The position numbers and the translations under genes were made by a program. From contig NZ_JAINVW010000003.1 of assembly GCF_019880545.1 (NCBI RefSeq), positions 62,001 through 126,000 of the forward strand: 64,000 nt of DNA. Reading direction: 5' to 3'. The notes beneath the pieces are model-generated. The model saw only the letters and a list, made by a program, of their open reading frames with translations. It had not been told where the DNA came from and did no database searches. Numbering within the stretch: the first letter of the stretch is position 1; each line of letters begins with the position of its first letter. Below are positions 1 through 9,450 of the stretch, one piece after another. Source of the stretch: Flagellimonas meishanensis (GTDB lineage: Bacteria; Bacteroidota; Bacteroidia; Flavobacteriales; Flavobacteriaceae).

Positions 1-373
1 TATGGGCAGAAACATATTGAATGGTTCCCTCGGGCAGGAAAAAGCTTTGGGGAATCTGGCTCCATGCATCGGCGGTGCTGCCATCGTTCAAGTCGATAAG
101 CCCATCAAAACGGTAAACGAGCACGGCATACGATTCAAATACCTCAAAGTTGGTAACATCACTAAAATTGATCAGGGTACTCCAAATATTTCCTTCCACA
201 TCATAGCCAAAATTTACTCCATCTACCTCAACCACTTGACCCTGAATGCCGTCAAGTCCGTCCAAACCATCGAGTCCATCCCGACCATCAAATCCAGGAG
301 GTCCCTGTGGTCCTTCGCATGCTACTATAAACAGTACAACAAGTGCACCGATAATTGTATTGAATTTCTTCAT
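1..373 (-). CDS. Collagen-like repeat lipoprotein, 3' end outside window
   Basis: Reading the minus strand from the ATG at 373 gives an open frame that runs off the window edge (about 124 residues visible). The N-terminus is a lipoprotein signal: MKKF, a hydrophobic core, then IVAC with the lipidated Cys at residue 19. Directly after it come collagen-type Gly-X-Y triplets (Gly at every third residue from 21 to 45, including GPQGPPG and three GLD units). The rest is a non-repetitive domain of unknown function. Short collagen-like stalks behind a lipobox occur in surface proteins of Bacteroidota, so an outer-membrane lipoprotein with a stalk is likely. The function of the distal domain cannot be judged. 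Confidence 0.8.
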   Translation of the reverse strand, partial: MKKFNTIIGALVVLFIVACEGPQGPPGFDGRDGLDGLDGLDGIQGQVVEVDGVNFGYDVEGNIWSTLINFSDVTNFEVFESYAVLVYRFDGLIDLNDGSTADAWSQIPQSFFLPEGTIQYVSAH

Positions 374-542
374 GATTTCTGATTTTTTTGATTTGTATTT
401 TTTTCGTTGTTTTCTTCTTAAATCAAAAAGCGTTCCATAAATTTTTATGGGAAAAAAAAGAATCCAAGAAAAAACAGGCTTTGTCTGAAATTTTTTGGTT
501 TAATTTCTATATTTATCAGGACGGACCAACTAAACTAAGATT

Positions 543-2483
543 ATGCTTAGGCAACAACGTGTTGTAATTGATAATGTGCGACCGCAATTGGATTGTGGGG
601 AATTTTTTATAAAACGCGTGGTAGGTGAAACGGTGGATGTGACCGCCGATATACTCCCCGACGGCCACGATGTGACACAAGCCGAACTTCTTTACCGACA
701 TGAGGGTGATAAAAGCTTTTCCGAGGTACGCATGCACCACCAGGGCAACGATGTGCACATGGCCTCTTTTTTAGTGAAAAAGCAGGGTTTTTATGAGTAT
801 AAGTTAAGGGGTTGGGTGGACTACGCGCTCAATTGGCAACACGGCATAGAGGCCAAATTGAATGATGGGCAACATTTGAAAAGTGAACTGTTGGACGGTG
901 TACAATACCTTAAGTTTTTACTGAAAAAAGTTTCGGCAACCGACAAGGAGCTTTTGAAAGAATGGATTGACGAGTTTCAAGATCCCAAAAAATATGATGC
1001 GGCAGTCAACAATGCAGTTTCAGAAAAACTACATAACTGGTTCGTTGCGCATCCACAGCGAATATTGGCCAACGAGAGCAAAACGCTGAAAGTTTATGTG
1101 GATAGGAAAAAAGCAAATTTTAGCACGTGGTACGAGTTTTTCCCTCGGTCTGCATCCCCACACCCAAATACCCATGGAACATTCAAGGATTGTGAGGCCC
1201 TGCTTCCCCGCATAGCCAGAATGGGTTTTGATACATTATATTTTCCACCGATCCATCCCATTGGGGAAGTGAACAGGAAGGGAAAAAACAACACTGTGAA
1301 TGCACTGGAAGGGGATTCGGGAGTGCCATGGGCCATAGGTTCCAAACATGGCGGGCACAAGTCCATACACCCAGAACTGGGGAATGAAAAGGATTTTAGA
1401 CGATTGGTGAAGAAAGCCAAGGACATGGGCATTGCAGTGGCCATGGACATTGCCTTTCAGGCGGCCCCGGACCATCCTTATATCTCCGAACACCCAGAAT
1501 GGTTCCGTAAAAGACCCGATGGCACCATTCAATATGCGGAAAACCCTCCAAAAAAGTACCAGGATATTGTTAATTTTTATTTTGAGACCAAGGCATACAA
1601 GGAACTATGGCAAGAACTGCTAGGCATTGTGCTGCATTGGGTAGGTTTTGGTGTCAATGTTTTTCGTGTGGACAATCCGCATACCAAGCCCTATTATTTT
1701 TGGAACTGGCTCATTTCTGAGGTCAAAAAGGAGCATCCCGATGTACTTTTCTTGGCTGAGGCATTTTCCCGACCAAAGGTTATGCAGCAATTGGCCAAAC
1801 AAGGCTTTTCCCAGTCCTATACCTATTTTACATGGCGCGTGAACAAGCATGAGTTGATCGAGTATATGCTGGAACTAACCCAGACGGATATGCGGGAGTA
1901 TTATCGTCCCAATTTTTGGCCAAATACACCGGATATAAATCCCTATCATCTGCACGGGGCCAATGAGTCCATGCATTTGATTCGATATGCCCTGGCGGCA
2001 ACCTTAAGTGGCAGCGTTGGGATTTATGGACCCGTGTTCGAGTATATGGTCACTGCTCAACTACCTCCAAAAGAAGAATATTTGGATTGCGAAAAATATG
2101 AGATTCGGCATTGGGATTGGACCATTGAAAATGCTTTGACCCATTACATCACCAAGATAAATGCCATTAGACACAAGCACGGGGCGTTGCAACAGACCAA
2201 TAACTTAAAGATATGCAATACGCAGCATGATAATTTAATGGCCTTTTATAAATGGGATGACAACCTAAGTGATCAAATACTGGTGGTGATCAGCATGGAT
2301 CCGCACCATACGGTTCAGGGCAAAGTTCAGTTTCCATGGTACGAGGTTGGTCCTACCGGTGGGGAAGGTGTGAAGATCAAGGATTTGATAACCGACCAAG
2401 AATATAACTGGTACGACGAATGGAATTTTGTGGAATTACACCCCAATGTGCCATTTCACATTTTTAAGATAATCAAGGAATGA
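543..2483 (+). CDS. glgE: GlgE: alpha-1,4-glucan:maltose-1-phosphate maltosyltransferase (GH13)
   Basis: Extends alpha-1,4-glucan chains with maltosyl units from maltose-1-phosphate (GlgE pathway), in the cytoplasm. The 646-residue protein fits the family length. It has an N-terminal beta-sandwich domain (about 1-110), a helical insert, and the GH13 barrel. The nucleophile lies in FRVDNPHTKP (Asp377), a GlgE signature in which the usual GH13 motif is followed by NPHTKP. The acid/base is in FLAEAF (Glu406). It is the first gene of a tight cluster: the maltokinase gene starts 16 bases downstream and glgB overlaps that one. The order GlgE-Mak-GlgB strongly supports the assignment. The start is the first ATG of the frame. 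Confidence 0.95.
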   Translation: MLRQQRVVIDNVRPQLDCGEFFIKRVVGETVDVTADILPDGHDVTQAELLYRHEGDKSFSEVRMHHQGNDVHMASFLVKKQGFYEYKLRGWVDYALNWQHGIEAKLNDGQHLKSELLDGVQYLKFLLKKVSATDKELLKEWIDEFQDPKKYDAAVNNAVSEKLHNWFVAHPQRILANESKTLKVYVDRKKANFSTWYEFFPRSASPHPNTHGTFKDCEALLPRIARMGFDTLYFPPIHPIGEVNRKGKNNTVNALEGDSGVPWAIGSKHGGHKSIHPELGNEKDFRRLVKKAKDMGIAVAMDIAFQAAPDHPYISEHPEWFRKRPDGTIQYAENPPKKYQDIVNFYFETKAYKELWQELLGIVLHWVGFGVNVFRVDNPHTKPYYFWNWLISEVKKEHPDVLFLAEAFSRPKVMQQLAKQGFSQSYTYFTWRVNKHELIEYMLELTQTDMREYYRPNFWPNTPDINPYHLHGANESMHLIRYALAATLSGSVGIYGPVFEYMVTAQLPPKEEYLDCEKYEIRHWDWTIENALTHYITKINAIRHKHGALQQTNNLKICNTQHDNLMAFYKWDDNLSDQILVVISMDPHHTVQGKVQFPWYEVGPTGGEGVKIKDLITDQEYNWYDEWNFVELHPNVPFHIFKIIKE

Positions 2484-2499
2484 TCAAAAAAAGAATCCA

Positions 2500-4107
2500 T
2501 TGAAACCTCCTTACAAATTCAATATAGCCTGGGAAAACCTTTTGGAAGATGAAAGCTTCACGCAGGTCTTTCTATCCACAGTGCTCGAGGAATACGTGGT
2601 ACGACAGCGGTGGTACGGCGGGAAGTCGAGCAAGTTAAAATATATTGAGCTCCCGGAGCATTTCAGGATCCAACAGCACGGGGAGGTATACTATGGACTG
2701 ATATTGGAGGTCAATTTTGAAGAGGCCTTTTACCAACACTATTTTTTGCCGATTGCCTTTGTGTCCGATGAAAATTTTGCCAAAAAAGATAGGATACTGC
2801 CGCTTACCCTAAATGGTCAGGAAGGGTTCATAATAGATGCACTGAACCTAGACGCGTTTCGGAAACTGGTCTTTGAAAGATTGATAACCGCCGAACCCAA
2901 TGACACAACCAGGGTGCGCTATCACAAAAGCTTGAATTTTACGGATACGGAATATAAATCGTCGCGATTCATGGGGATGGAACAGAGCAATACCTCCATC
3001 ATCATGAACGATAAATATGTGATCAAGTTTTTTAGAAGGATCTACGCCGACAAGAACCCCGATTACGAAATGAGCCGTTTCCTTTCCGAAAAAAAAGGAT
3101 ACAGGAACACACCAGCCTATATGGGCAGTTTGAGCATTATAGACTCCGACGATGCCAACATTACCATTGCACTGATGCAGGAATTGCTTCCGAACAAAGG
3201 AGATGCCTGGGAGTTTATGTTGAAGGAAATTGATAAGGTATTCCAATGGTTGGAACGAAAGAAAATTGATGTACACGCCTTGCCCAAGGTGGCGCTGTTC
3301 AAGCGGTTGAAGATAGGGGATGTGCCCCATCAAATTATCGACTGGGCCGGGTTGAACATATTTTTGAGGTTGCAGACCTTGGCAAAAAGAACTGCTGAAA
3401 TGCACATTGCGCTGGGTTCTGAGTTTGAGGATACGGCATTTACCCCGGAACATTTCAATGGCGATTATGAAGTGTGGCTAAAAAACAGACTGCTCTACCA
3501 ATTCCAGAACCGCCTGAACACTGTTGAAAACAATTTTACCAAATTGACGGGCCTGTCCGCTGAGTTGGCCAAGGAGTTTCTGGAACGAAAAAATGAGATC
3601 AGGAAACGTTTCATCAGTTTTGATTGGACCAAACTCAAAGGGGAGCGGCTTCGCGTACATGGGGATTATCATCTGGGGCAGGTTTTGGTTCGGGATGATG
3701 ATTTCTATCTTCTCGATTTTGAAGGGGAACCGGAGAGTACCATCAGGGACAGGAAGGTAAAACAACCGCCATTGAAGGATGTGGCGGGCATTTTCCGCTC
3801 TTTTCATTACGCGGTATATGCCACCATTTTCAACAACGAAGGAAAATATCCCTATAAGCAGGCCGATCTTTTTCACGCTGGGGAAATTCTTTATACGTAC
3901 TTTATCGGCGTGTTTCTCAATACGTACGTGGATTTGATCCAGAAAAACAATATCAACATTGGGTACACCCAGGAGCGGGAGTTCCTTTTGGAGTACTGCA
4001 TGTTGGAAAAAGCAGTTTACGAACTGGGATATGAAATGAATTCGAGGCCCTTGTGGGCGGTCATTCCGCTTAGGGGCATTATGAGTATAATCAACAATAA
4101 AAAATGA
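2500..4107 (+). CDS. Maltokinase (Mak/Pep2-like), TTG start
   Basis: Phosphorylates maltose to alpha-maltose-1-phosphate with ATP, giving the donor used by the GlgE product encoded just upstream. The 535-residue protein has an N-terminal cap domain with the RQRWYGGKS motif (near residue 36), typical of maltokinases and of the kinase half of TreS-Mak fusions, and an aminoglycoside-phosphotransferase-like C-lobe with the catalytic HGDYHLGQVL (Asp389) followed by LLDFEGEP. The only start codon between the upstream in-frame stop (2470) and the conserved region is TTG at 2500. The stop overlaps the glgB start in ATGA, so the two are probably translationally coupled. No trehalose synthase domain is fused. 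Confidence 0.9.
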   Translation: MKPPYKFNIAWENLLEDESFTQVFLSTVLEEYVVRQRWYGGKSSKLKYIELPEHFRIQQHGEVYYGLILEVNFEEAFYQHYFLPIAFVSDENFAKKDRILPLTLNGQEGFIIDALNLDAFRKLVFERLITAEPNDTTRVRYHKSLNFTDTEYKSSRFMGMEQSNTSIIMNDKYVIKFFRRIYADKNPDYEMSRFLSEKKGYRNTPAYMGSLSIIDSDDANITIALMQELLPNKGDAWEFMLKEIDKVFQWLERKKIDVHALPKVALFKRLKIGDVPHQIIDWAGLNIFLRLQTLAKRTAEMHIALGSEFEDTAFTPEHFNGDYEVWLKNRLLYQFQNRLNTVENNFTKLTGLSAELAKEFLERKNEIRKRFISFDWTKLKGERLRVHGDYHLGQVLVRDDDFYLLDFEGEPESTIRDRKVKQPPLKDVAGIFRSFHYAVYATIFNNEGKYPYKQADLFHAGEILYTYFIGVFLNTYVDLIQKNNINIGYTQEREFLLEYCMLEKAVYELGYEMNSRPLWAVIPLRGIMSIINNKK

Positions 4108-6002
4108 TGGCAAAAGTAGTTCCGCACAGTCTTTTTACCGATTTCGATATTAACCTCTTCAAGTCCGGAAAACACTTCCGTCTGTACGATAAATTGGGAT
4201 CCCACTTGGTCGAGGTGGATGGGGTCAAGGGCACCTATTTTGCTGTTTGGGCGCCTTCGGCCAAGTCCGTATCCGTGATTGGCGATTTCAACCATTGGAA
4301 TGCTACTGAAGATAAACTCAATGTCCGTTGGGACCACAGTGGCATTTGGGAGGGGTTTATCCCTGGAGTGGACAAGGGCGCAAAATACAAGTACAAAATT
4401 CAATCCCATAACAACGATATTTGGACTGAAAAGGCAGACCCTTTTGCCAGATACTGCGAACAGCCACCAAAAACGGCCTCCTTGGTCTGGGACGCCCCCT
4501 ACAAGTGGAAGGACAAAAAATGGATGGATGGGCGCGAAAAATATAATAGCCTGCAGAGTCCCTTTTCCGTATACGAAGTGCATTTGGGCTCCTGGAAAAA
4601 GAAGAATGGATGGGAGTTTCTCACCTATGCCGAAATGGCTGATGAATTGGTGAACTACGTGGACGAAATGGGTTTCACCCATGTAGAGTTCATGCCCGTC
4701 ATGGAGTATCCGTTTGATCCGTCTTGGGGATACCAGTTAACGGGTTATTTTGCCCCGACTTCCCGCTTTGGAAAACCGGAGGATTTTAAAATGCTCGTTG
4801 ACAAGTTCCACCAACGCGGCATAGGGGTCATTTTAGACTGGGTACCTTCGCATTTTCCAGAAGATGCCCACGGACTTGGCTTTTTTGACGGTTCACATCT
4901 CTATGAACACCCAGACCGCAGAAGAGGGTACCATCCTGACTGGAAAAGCCTTATTTTCAATTACGGAAGGAACGAGGTAAGGGCATTTTTGATCAGCAAC
5001 GCTGTTTTTTGGCTTGATCAATTCCATGTGGATGGTCTACGGGTTGATGCCGTGGCATCCATGCTCTATTTGGACTATTCCAGGGAAGACGGGGAGTGGG
5101 AGCCCAATATGTACGGCAACAACGAAAATTTGGAGGCCATGTCCTTTCTCAGGGAAATGAACACTGAGGTCTACGCCAGTTTCAAGGGGGTGCAGACCAT
5201 TGCGGAAGAGTCTACGGCGTTTTCCGGGGTCACCAAGCCAGTGCATTTGGGCGGTCTCGGTTTTGGTATGAAATGGATGATGGGATGGATGCACGACACC
5301 TTGGAATTCTTCAAAAAGGAGCCGATATATAGATCCTACGACCTAAACGATATCACCTTTAGCATGACCTATGCGTTCACGGAGAACTTTATGTTGCCAT
5401 TTTCCCATGATGAAGTGGTTTATGGCAAACAATCCCTTCTTTACCGCATGCCGGGCGACGAATGGCAGCGCTTTGCCAACCTTAGACTGCTTTTCGGTTA
5501 CATGTTCACCCATCCCGGAGGAAATCTTCTTTTTATGGGGGGTGAGTTTGGCCAATCTTCCGAATGGAATTTTCAGGAAAGCTTGAATTGGCACCTCACG
5601 CAGTACGATTTTCATTCCGGAATACAAGAGGTCGTCAAGGATCTGAACCAACTTTATCGGAACAGTCCAGCACTTTATGAAAAGCAATTCAGCCCAGAGG
5701 GATTCCAATGGATAGAGCACAACGATCATGAAAATACGGTTTTGACTTACATTAGGAAAGGCAACGATCCAGAGGACGATTTAATCGTGGCCTGCAACTT
5801 CACCCCGGTCCCAAGGGAGAACTATAGGATGGGTGTGCCAAAAACCAAGCAGATGAAATTGGTTTTCAACAGTGACGATACCAAGTACTCTGGAGGCGGT
5901 ATTGGCAAGAAAATAGTCAGGCCAACCAACAAGAGTTGGAATGGCTTTGAGCAGTCCGTTGTTATCACCGTGCCACCGTTGGGAGTCGTAATCTATCGAT
6001 AA
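4104..6002 (+). CDS. glgB: 1,4-alpha-glucan branching enzyme GlgB
   Basis: Cuts alpha-1,4 chains and rejoins them as alpha-1,6 branches in glycogen-like polymer. The 632-residue protein has a CBM48 module (FAVWAPSAKSVSVIGDFNHW, about residues 43-62), the GH13 barrel with nucleophile in GLRVDAVASM (Asp315), acid/base in IAEESTAF (Glu368), the HDEVVYGK motif, and a C-terminal beta domain. The start overlaps the end of the maltokinase gene by four bases. A second ATG follows immediately (4107), so the start could be one codon later. With GlgE and Mak it makes a complete maltose-to-branched-glucan route. Confidence 0.96.
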   Translation: MMAKVVPHSLFTDFDINLFKSGKHFRLYDKLGSHLVEVDGVKGTYFAVWAPSAKSVSVIGDFNHWNATEDKLNVRWDHSGIWEGFIPGVDKGAKYKYKIQSHNNDIWTEKADPFARYCEQPPKTASLVWDAPYKWKDKKWMDGREKYNSLQSPFSVYEVHLGSWKKKNGWEFLTYAEMADELVNYVDEMGFTHVEFMPVMEYPFDPSWGYQLTGYFAPTSRFGKPEDFKMLVDKFHQRGIGVILDWVPSHFPEDAHGLGFFDGSHLYEHPDRRRGYHPDWKSLIFNYGRNEVRAFLISNAVFWLDQFHVDGLRVDAVASMLYLDYSREDGEWEPNMYGNNENLEAMSFLREMNTEVYASFKGVQTIAEESTAFSGVTKPVHLGGLGFGMKWMMGWMHDTLEFFKKEPIYRSYDLNDITFSMTYAFTENFMLPFSHDEVVYGKQSLLYRMPGDEWQRFANLRLLFGYMFTHPGGNLLFMGGEFGQSSEWNFQESLNWHLTQYDFHSGIQEVVKDLNQLYRNSPALYEKQFSPEGFQWIEHNDHENTVLTYIRKGNDPEDDLIVACNFTPVPRENYRMGVPKTKQMKLVFNSDDTKYSGGGIGKKIVRPTNKSWNGFEQSVVITVPPLGVVIYR

Positions 6003-6097
6003 AGGGAATACGCAAACGTTGTAGCAACAATGTTTTTAACATCTTTTTAATTTCTCGGTCTAAAGTGTTTCTTTTGCTAGTCTCAATAAACTGACTA

Positions 6098-8497
6098 ATG
6101 ATCACCAACACAGAAATAGAAAAACGCGGAAACGAGCAACCCAATCACATAATTGATTTCAAGCAAGAGAACGATAAGCTTTATTTCACAACGCAAAATG
6201 GCGTCGTACTCGAGCTGACCATACTGAGGGACAGCGTAATTCGATTTCGTTATGCAACGGAACACGTTTTTGAGCCTGATTTCTCCTATGCCCTTAGCAA
6301 TGATGTGAGCATTGGGTACAATGAACTTTCTGTAAAAGAAGACACCGACGAATACATCGTGAAGACCTCCAAGGTCATGGTCCATATTGATAAATCCAAT
6401 CTTAAAATCAAGATAGAGGATATAGAGGGCAATAGCATTGTTGAGGATGAACTAGGTTTTCACTGGGAGGAAAACTATGATTATGGGGGAAACATCGTGA
6501 AGATGAGCAAAGTATGCCATTCTGGGGAAAGCTATTACGGAATGGGCGACAAGGCCTCCCACACCAACCTAAAGGGAAAGCGGGTGAACAATTGGGTCAC
6601 CGACTCCTACGCCTATGGCAAGGACCAGGAACCGCTGTACAAGTCCATCCCCTTTTATGTAGGACTCAAGGAAAGCGTCGCCTACGGCATTTTTTTCGAT
6701 AACTCCTTCAGCACCTATTTTGATTTTGCCAATGAAAAAAGGAATGTGACCAGTTTTTGGGCAGACGGCGGGGAAATGAACTATTATTTCTTCTACGGAC
6801 CAAAAATGGGCCAAGTTGTGGAGGCCTACACCAATTTAACAGGCGTTCCTGAACTGCCACCACTCTGGGCCTTGGGGTTCCATCAGTCCAAGTGGAGCTA
6901 CTATCCAGAAAAAACGGTTAAAAAGTTGGCTTCCACCTTCAGAAAATTGAAAATCCCATGCGATGCCATTTATCTGGATATTGATTACATGGACGGTTTT
7001 CGATGTTTTACCTGGAACAAGAAGTATTTCCCGGATCCGAAGAAAATGATCAAGGAACTGGAGGCCGATGGGTTCAAGACCATAACCATGATAGATCCAG
7101 GAATCAAAATCGATAGGGATTATTGGGTGTACCAGGAAGGTATGGAAAACGATTTCTTCTGCAAAAGGGCCGACGGACCGCATTTTAAAGGAAAAGTATG
7201 GCCCGGGGAGTGTAAGTTTCCCGATTTCACCAATCCGGAAGTACGGGAATGGTGGGCAGGACTGTACAAGGAAATGATAGCCGACCTTGGCGTACATGGA
7301 GTTTGGAACGACATGAACGAACCTGCTGTGATGGAAGTGCCCAGCAAGACTGCAAACCTGGATGTGCGGCATGATTATGACGGCCATCCCTGTAGCCATA
7401 GAAAGGCGCATAATGTATACGGGATGCAAATGGTCCGCGCAACTTATAACGGCATTAAGAAATATACCTTTCCGAAAAGACCTTTTGTCCTTACCAGGGC
7501 GGCCTATGCGGGCACGCAGCGCTACTGTGCCACATGGACAGGAGACAACGTAGCCACCTGGGAACACCTATGGATCGCCAATGTACAGATGCAGCGCATG
7601 TGCATGAGTGGCTATTCCTTTGTGGGCTCCGATATTGGTGGGTTTGCAGAGCAACCCAATGGGGAGCTTTTCGCACGTTGGATTCAATTGGCAATCTTCC
7701 ATCCTTTTTGTAGGGTCCATTCCAGCGGAGACCATGGAGACCAAGAGCCTTGGTCCTTTGGTGAGGAGATTACCAACATCGTAAGGAAATTCATAGAATT
7801 GAGGTACAGACTATTGCCTTACCTCTACACCATGTTCTACAGGTATATAAAGGATGGCTTGCCCATGCTGCAATCCTTGGTATTCTATGATCAAGAAGAT
7901 ACCCAGACACACTTTAGGACCGATGAGTTTCTATTTGGGGAGCAAATTTTGGTATGCCCCGTGCAGGAACCCAATTCGCAGGGTCGAAGGATGTATTTTC
8001 CCAAAGGGAATTGGTACAACTACTGGACCGATGAGGTCATTACCGGTGGTGTAGAGAAGTGGGTCTCGGCACCACTGCACGTCATACCTTTCTATGTAAA
8101 AGAAGGTGCCATGATACCAAAATATCCGGTGCAACAATATGTGGGTGAAAAGGAAATGACCGAACTGGAAATAGATGTATACTTTAAGGAAGGAATGGAA
8201 AATTCCCAGGTGTACGAGGACCAGCAAGATGGTTACGATTATAAAAAAGGCAGGTTCAGTCTGCGGCGGTTTAGATTGAGAGGAAAACAAAATGAGCTCA
8301 TCATCCAACAATTTAAGGATGGGAACTTCATCACTCCGTATGATAAATTTAGGTTTACCTTCCACGGACTGCCCTTTACCATTGGCACCGTTGAGGTAGA
8401 CAACGAGGAGGTTAACACCCAGGACGTTAAATTAAATGGGAACAATTCCATCGAGATAACCAAGGATTTTACTGAATTGCACATCATTGGGAAATAA
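6098..8497 (+). CDS. Glycoside hydrolase family 31 alpha-glucosidase
   Basis: Predicted retaining alpha-glucosidase releasing glucose from alpha-glucans or maltose. The 799-residue protein has the N-terminal galactose-mutarotase-like domain, the GH31 barrel with nucleophile in WNDMNEPAVM (Asp about 405), acid/base in WTGDNVATWEHL (Asp about 483), and the HSSGDHGDQEPW stretch common to the family. C-terminal beta domains follow. No signal peptide is seen, so it probably acts in the cytoplasm. It lies 95 bases after glgB on the same strand and may act in turnover of the polymer made by that cluster. Substrate preference among GH31 members cannot be told from sequence. Confidence 0.92.
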   Translation: MITNTEIEKRGNEQPNHIIDFKQENDKLYFTTQNGVVLELTILRDSVIRFRYATEHVFEPDFSYALSNDVSIGYNELSVKEDTDEYIVKTSKVMVHIDKSNLKIKIEDIEGNSIVEDELGFHWEENYDYGGNIVKMSKVCHSGESYYGMGDKASHTNLKGKRVNNWVTDSYAYGKDQEPLYKSIPFYVGLKESVAYGIFFDNSFSTYFDFANEKRNVTSFWADGGEMNYYFFYGPKMGQVVEAYTNLTGVPELPPLWALGFHQSKWSYYPEKTVKKLASTFRKLKIPCDAIYLDIDYMDGFRCFTWNKKYFPDPKKMIKELEADGFKTITMIDPGIKIDRDYWVYQEGMENDFFCKRADGPHFKGKVWPGECKFPDFTNPEVREWWAGLYKEMIADLGVHGVWNDMNEPAVMEVPSKTANLDVRHDYDGHPCSHRKAHNVYGMQMVRATYNGIKKYTFPKRPFVLTRAAYAGTQRYCATWTGDNVATWEHLWIANVQMQRMCMSGYSFVGSDIGGFAEQPNGELFARWIQLAIFHPFCRVHSSGDHGDQEPWSFGEEITNIVRKFIELRYRLLPYLYTMFYRYIKDGLPMLQSLVFYDQEDTQTHFRTDEFLFGEQILVCPVQEPNSQGRRMYFPKGNWYNYWTDEVITGGVEKWVSAPLHVIPFYVKEGAMIPKYPVQQYVGEKEMTELEIDVYFKEGMENSQVYEDQQDGYDYKKGRFSLRRFRLRGKQNELIIQQFKDGNFITPYDKFRFTFHGLPFTIGTVEVDNEEVNTQDVKLNGNNSIEITKDFTELHIIGK

Positions 8498-8538
8498 TTT
8501 TTTTTGTATTTTCCCAAGTAGTTAAACATAGAAATATC

Positions 8539-9348
8539 ATGAAAAAGTTCATTTTAGCCATAGCCATCTTTTTGGGGATTGCAGCTTGCAAAACCAACCC
8601 TTTTACCGGTAAGAGCACGCTCAATTTTTATCCGAACAGCCAAGTTTTTCCCATGGCATTTGCCCAATACGATCAATTTTTGAATGAAAACAACGTGGTA
8701 ACGGGCACCTCGGAGGCAGAAATGATCAAACGAGTGGGTCAACGGATCGCATCAGCATCGGAAAGATGGTTGAACGCCAATGGCCATCCCGGATATTTAA
8801 AAGACTATAAATGGGAGTATAACTTGGTCAAGGATGAGACCGTAAATGCGTGGTGCATGCCTGGTGGAAAAATAGTGTTCTATACAGGTATTTTGCCTAT
8901 CACTCAGACTGAAACCGGTGTGGCCGTTGTAATGGGCCACGAGGTGGCACATGCACTGGCAGACCACGGAGCACAGCGTATGAGTGCTGGGATGTTGCAG
9001 CAAATCGGTGCGGTGGCCGGGAATGTGGCCATTCAAGATCCGCAAAAGCGAAACACCTTTAATCAGGCCTACGGACTGGGTTCCACATTGGGGGTCATGT
9101 TGCCGTTCAGCAGAAGCCATGAAACCGAGGCAGACCGTATTGGACTTCAAATCATGGCCATTGCAGGTTACAATCCAGATGAAGCTGCCAATCTTTGGAG
9201 AAGGATGAAGGCGAAGGCTGGTGGCCAGGCCCCTCCTGAGTTTTTGAGCACCCACCCCTCAAACGACACCAGAATCAACAATTTGACCGCTTGGGCGCCT
9301 GCGGCGAAACAAGAAGCGGCTAAATTTGGGGTGACATCATTCAAATAG
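8539..9348 (+). CDS. M48 family zinc metalloprotease, lipoprotein
   Basis: Periplasmic membrane-anchored protease of the LoiP/YggG-BepA type, expected to act in envelope protein quality control. The N-terminus MKKF plus hydrophobic core ends in GIAAC, a lipobox with Cys17. The zinc site is visible: HEVAH at 134-138 and the third ligand in ETEADRIG (Glu197). Length 269 residues is typical of the stand-alone M48 lipoproteins, with no TPR tail. It follows the GH31 gene by 41 bases but shares no obvious pathway with it. A long imperfect stem-loop follows the stop codon. Confidence 0.92.
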   Translation: MKKFILAIAIFLGIAACKTNPFTGKSTLNFYPNSQVFPMAFAQYDQFLNENNVVTGTSEAEMIKRVGQRIASASERWLNANGHPGYLKDYKWEYNLVKDETVNAWCMPGGKIVFYTGILPITQTETGVAVVMGHEVAHALADHGAQRMSAGMLQQIGAVAGNVAIQDPQKRNTFNQAYGLGSTLGVMLPFSRSHETEADRIGLQIMAIAGYNPDEAANLWRRMKAKAGGQAPPEFLSTHPSNDTRINNLTAWAPAAKQEAAKFGVTSFK

Positions 9349-9367
9349 TTTGAAAAACAGCACACAG

Positions 9368-9437
9368 AAATGTCATTATTGACCGCATGTGACAATGGCT
9401 TTTTCCATGCCCCTTACATGCGATCAAGATGACATTT
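9368..9437 (+). terminator. Long imperfect stem-loop with U-run, probable terminator
   Basis: The arms 9368-9390 and 9416-9437 pair in blocks of 9, 4 and 7 bases (AAATGTCAT, TTGA, CGCATGT with their complements), separated by a 2:1 bulge and one mismatch. The right arm runs into a T-rich tract (9433-9440). A small inner ATGG/CCAT hairpin fills part of the loop. It lies between the M48 gene and the MFS gene, 14 bases before the MFS start. It may be a terminator or a 5' leader structure of the transporter mRNA. Confidence 0.5.
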
Positions 9438-9450
9438 TTTATTTGGGAAT

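Noticed and set aside
1..440. Plus-strand frames at 2-382 and 246-440 (Pro/Ser-rich)
   Set aside because: They are antisense to the collagen-like lipoprotein; the PS-repeat is the complement of the Gly-X-Y coding repeat.
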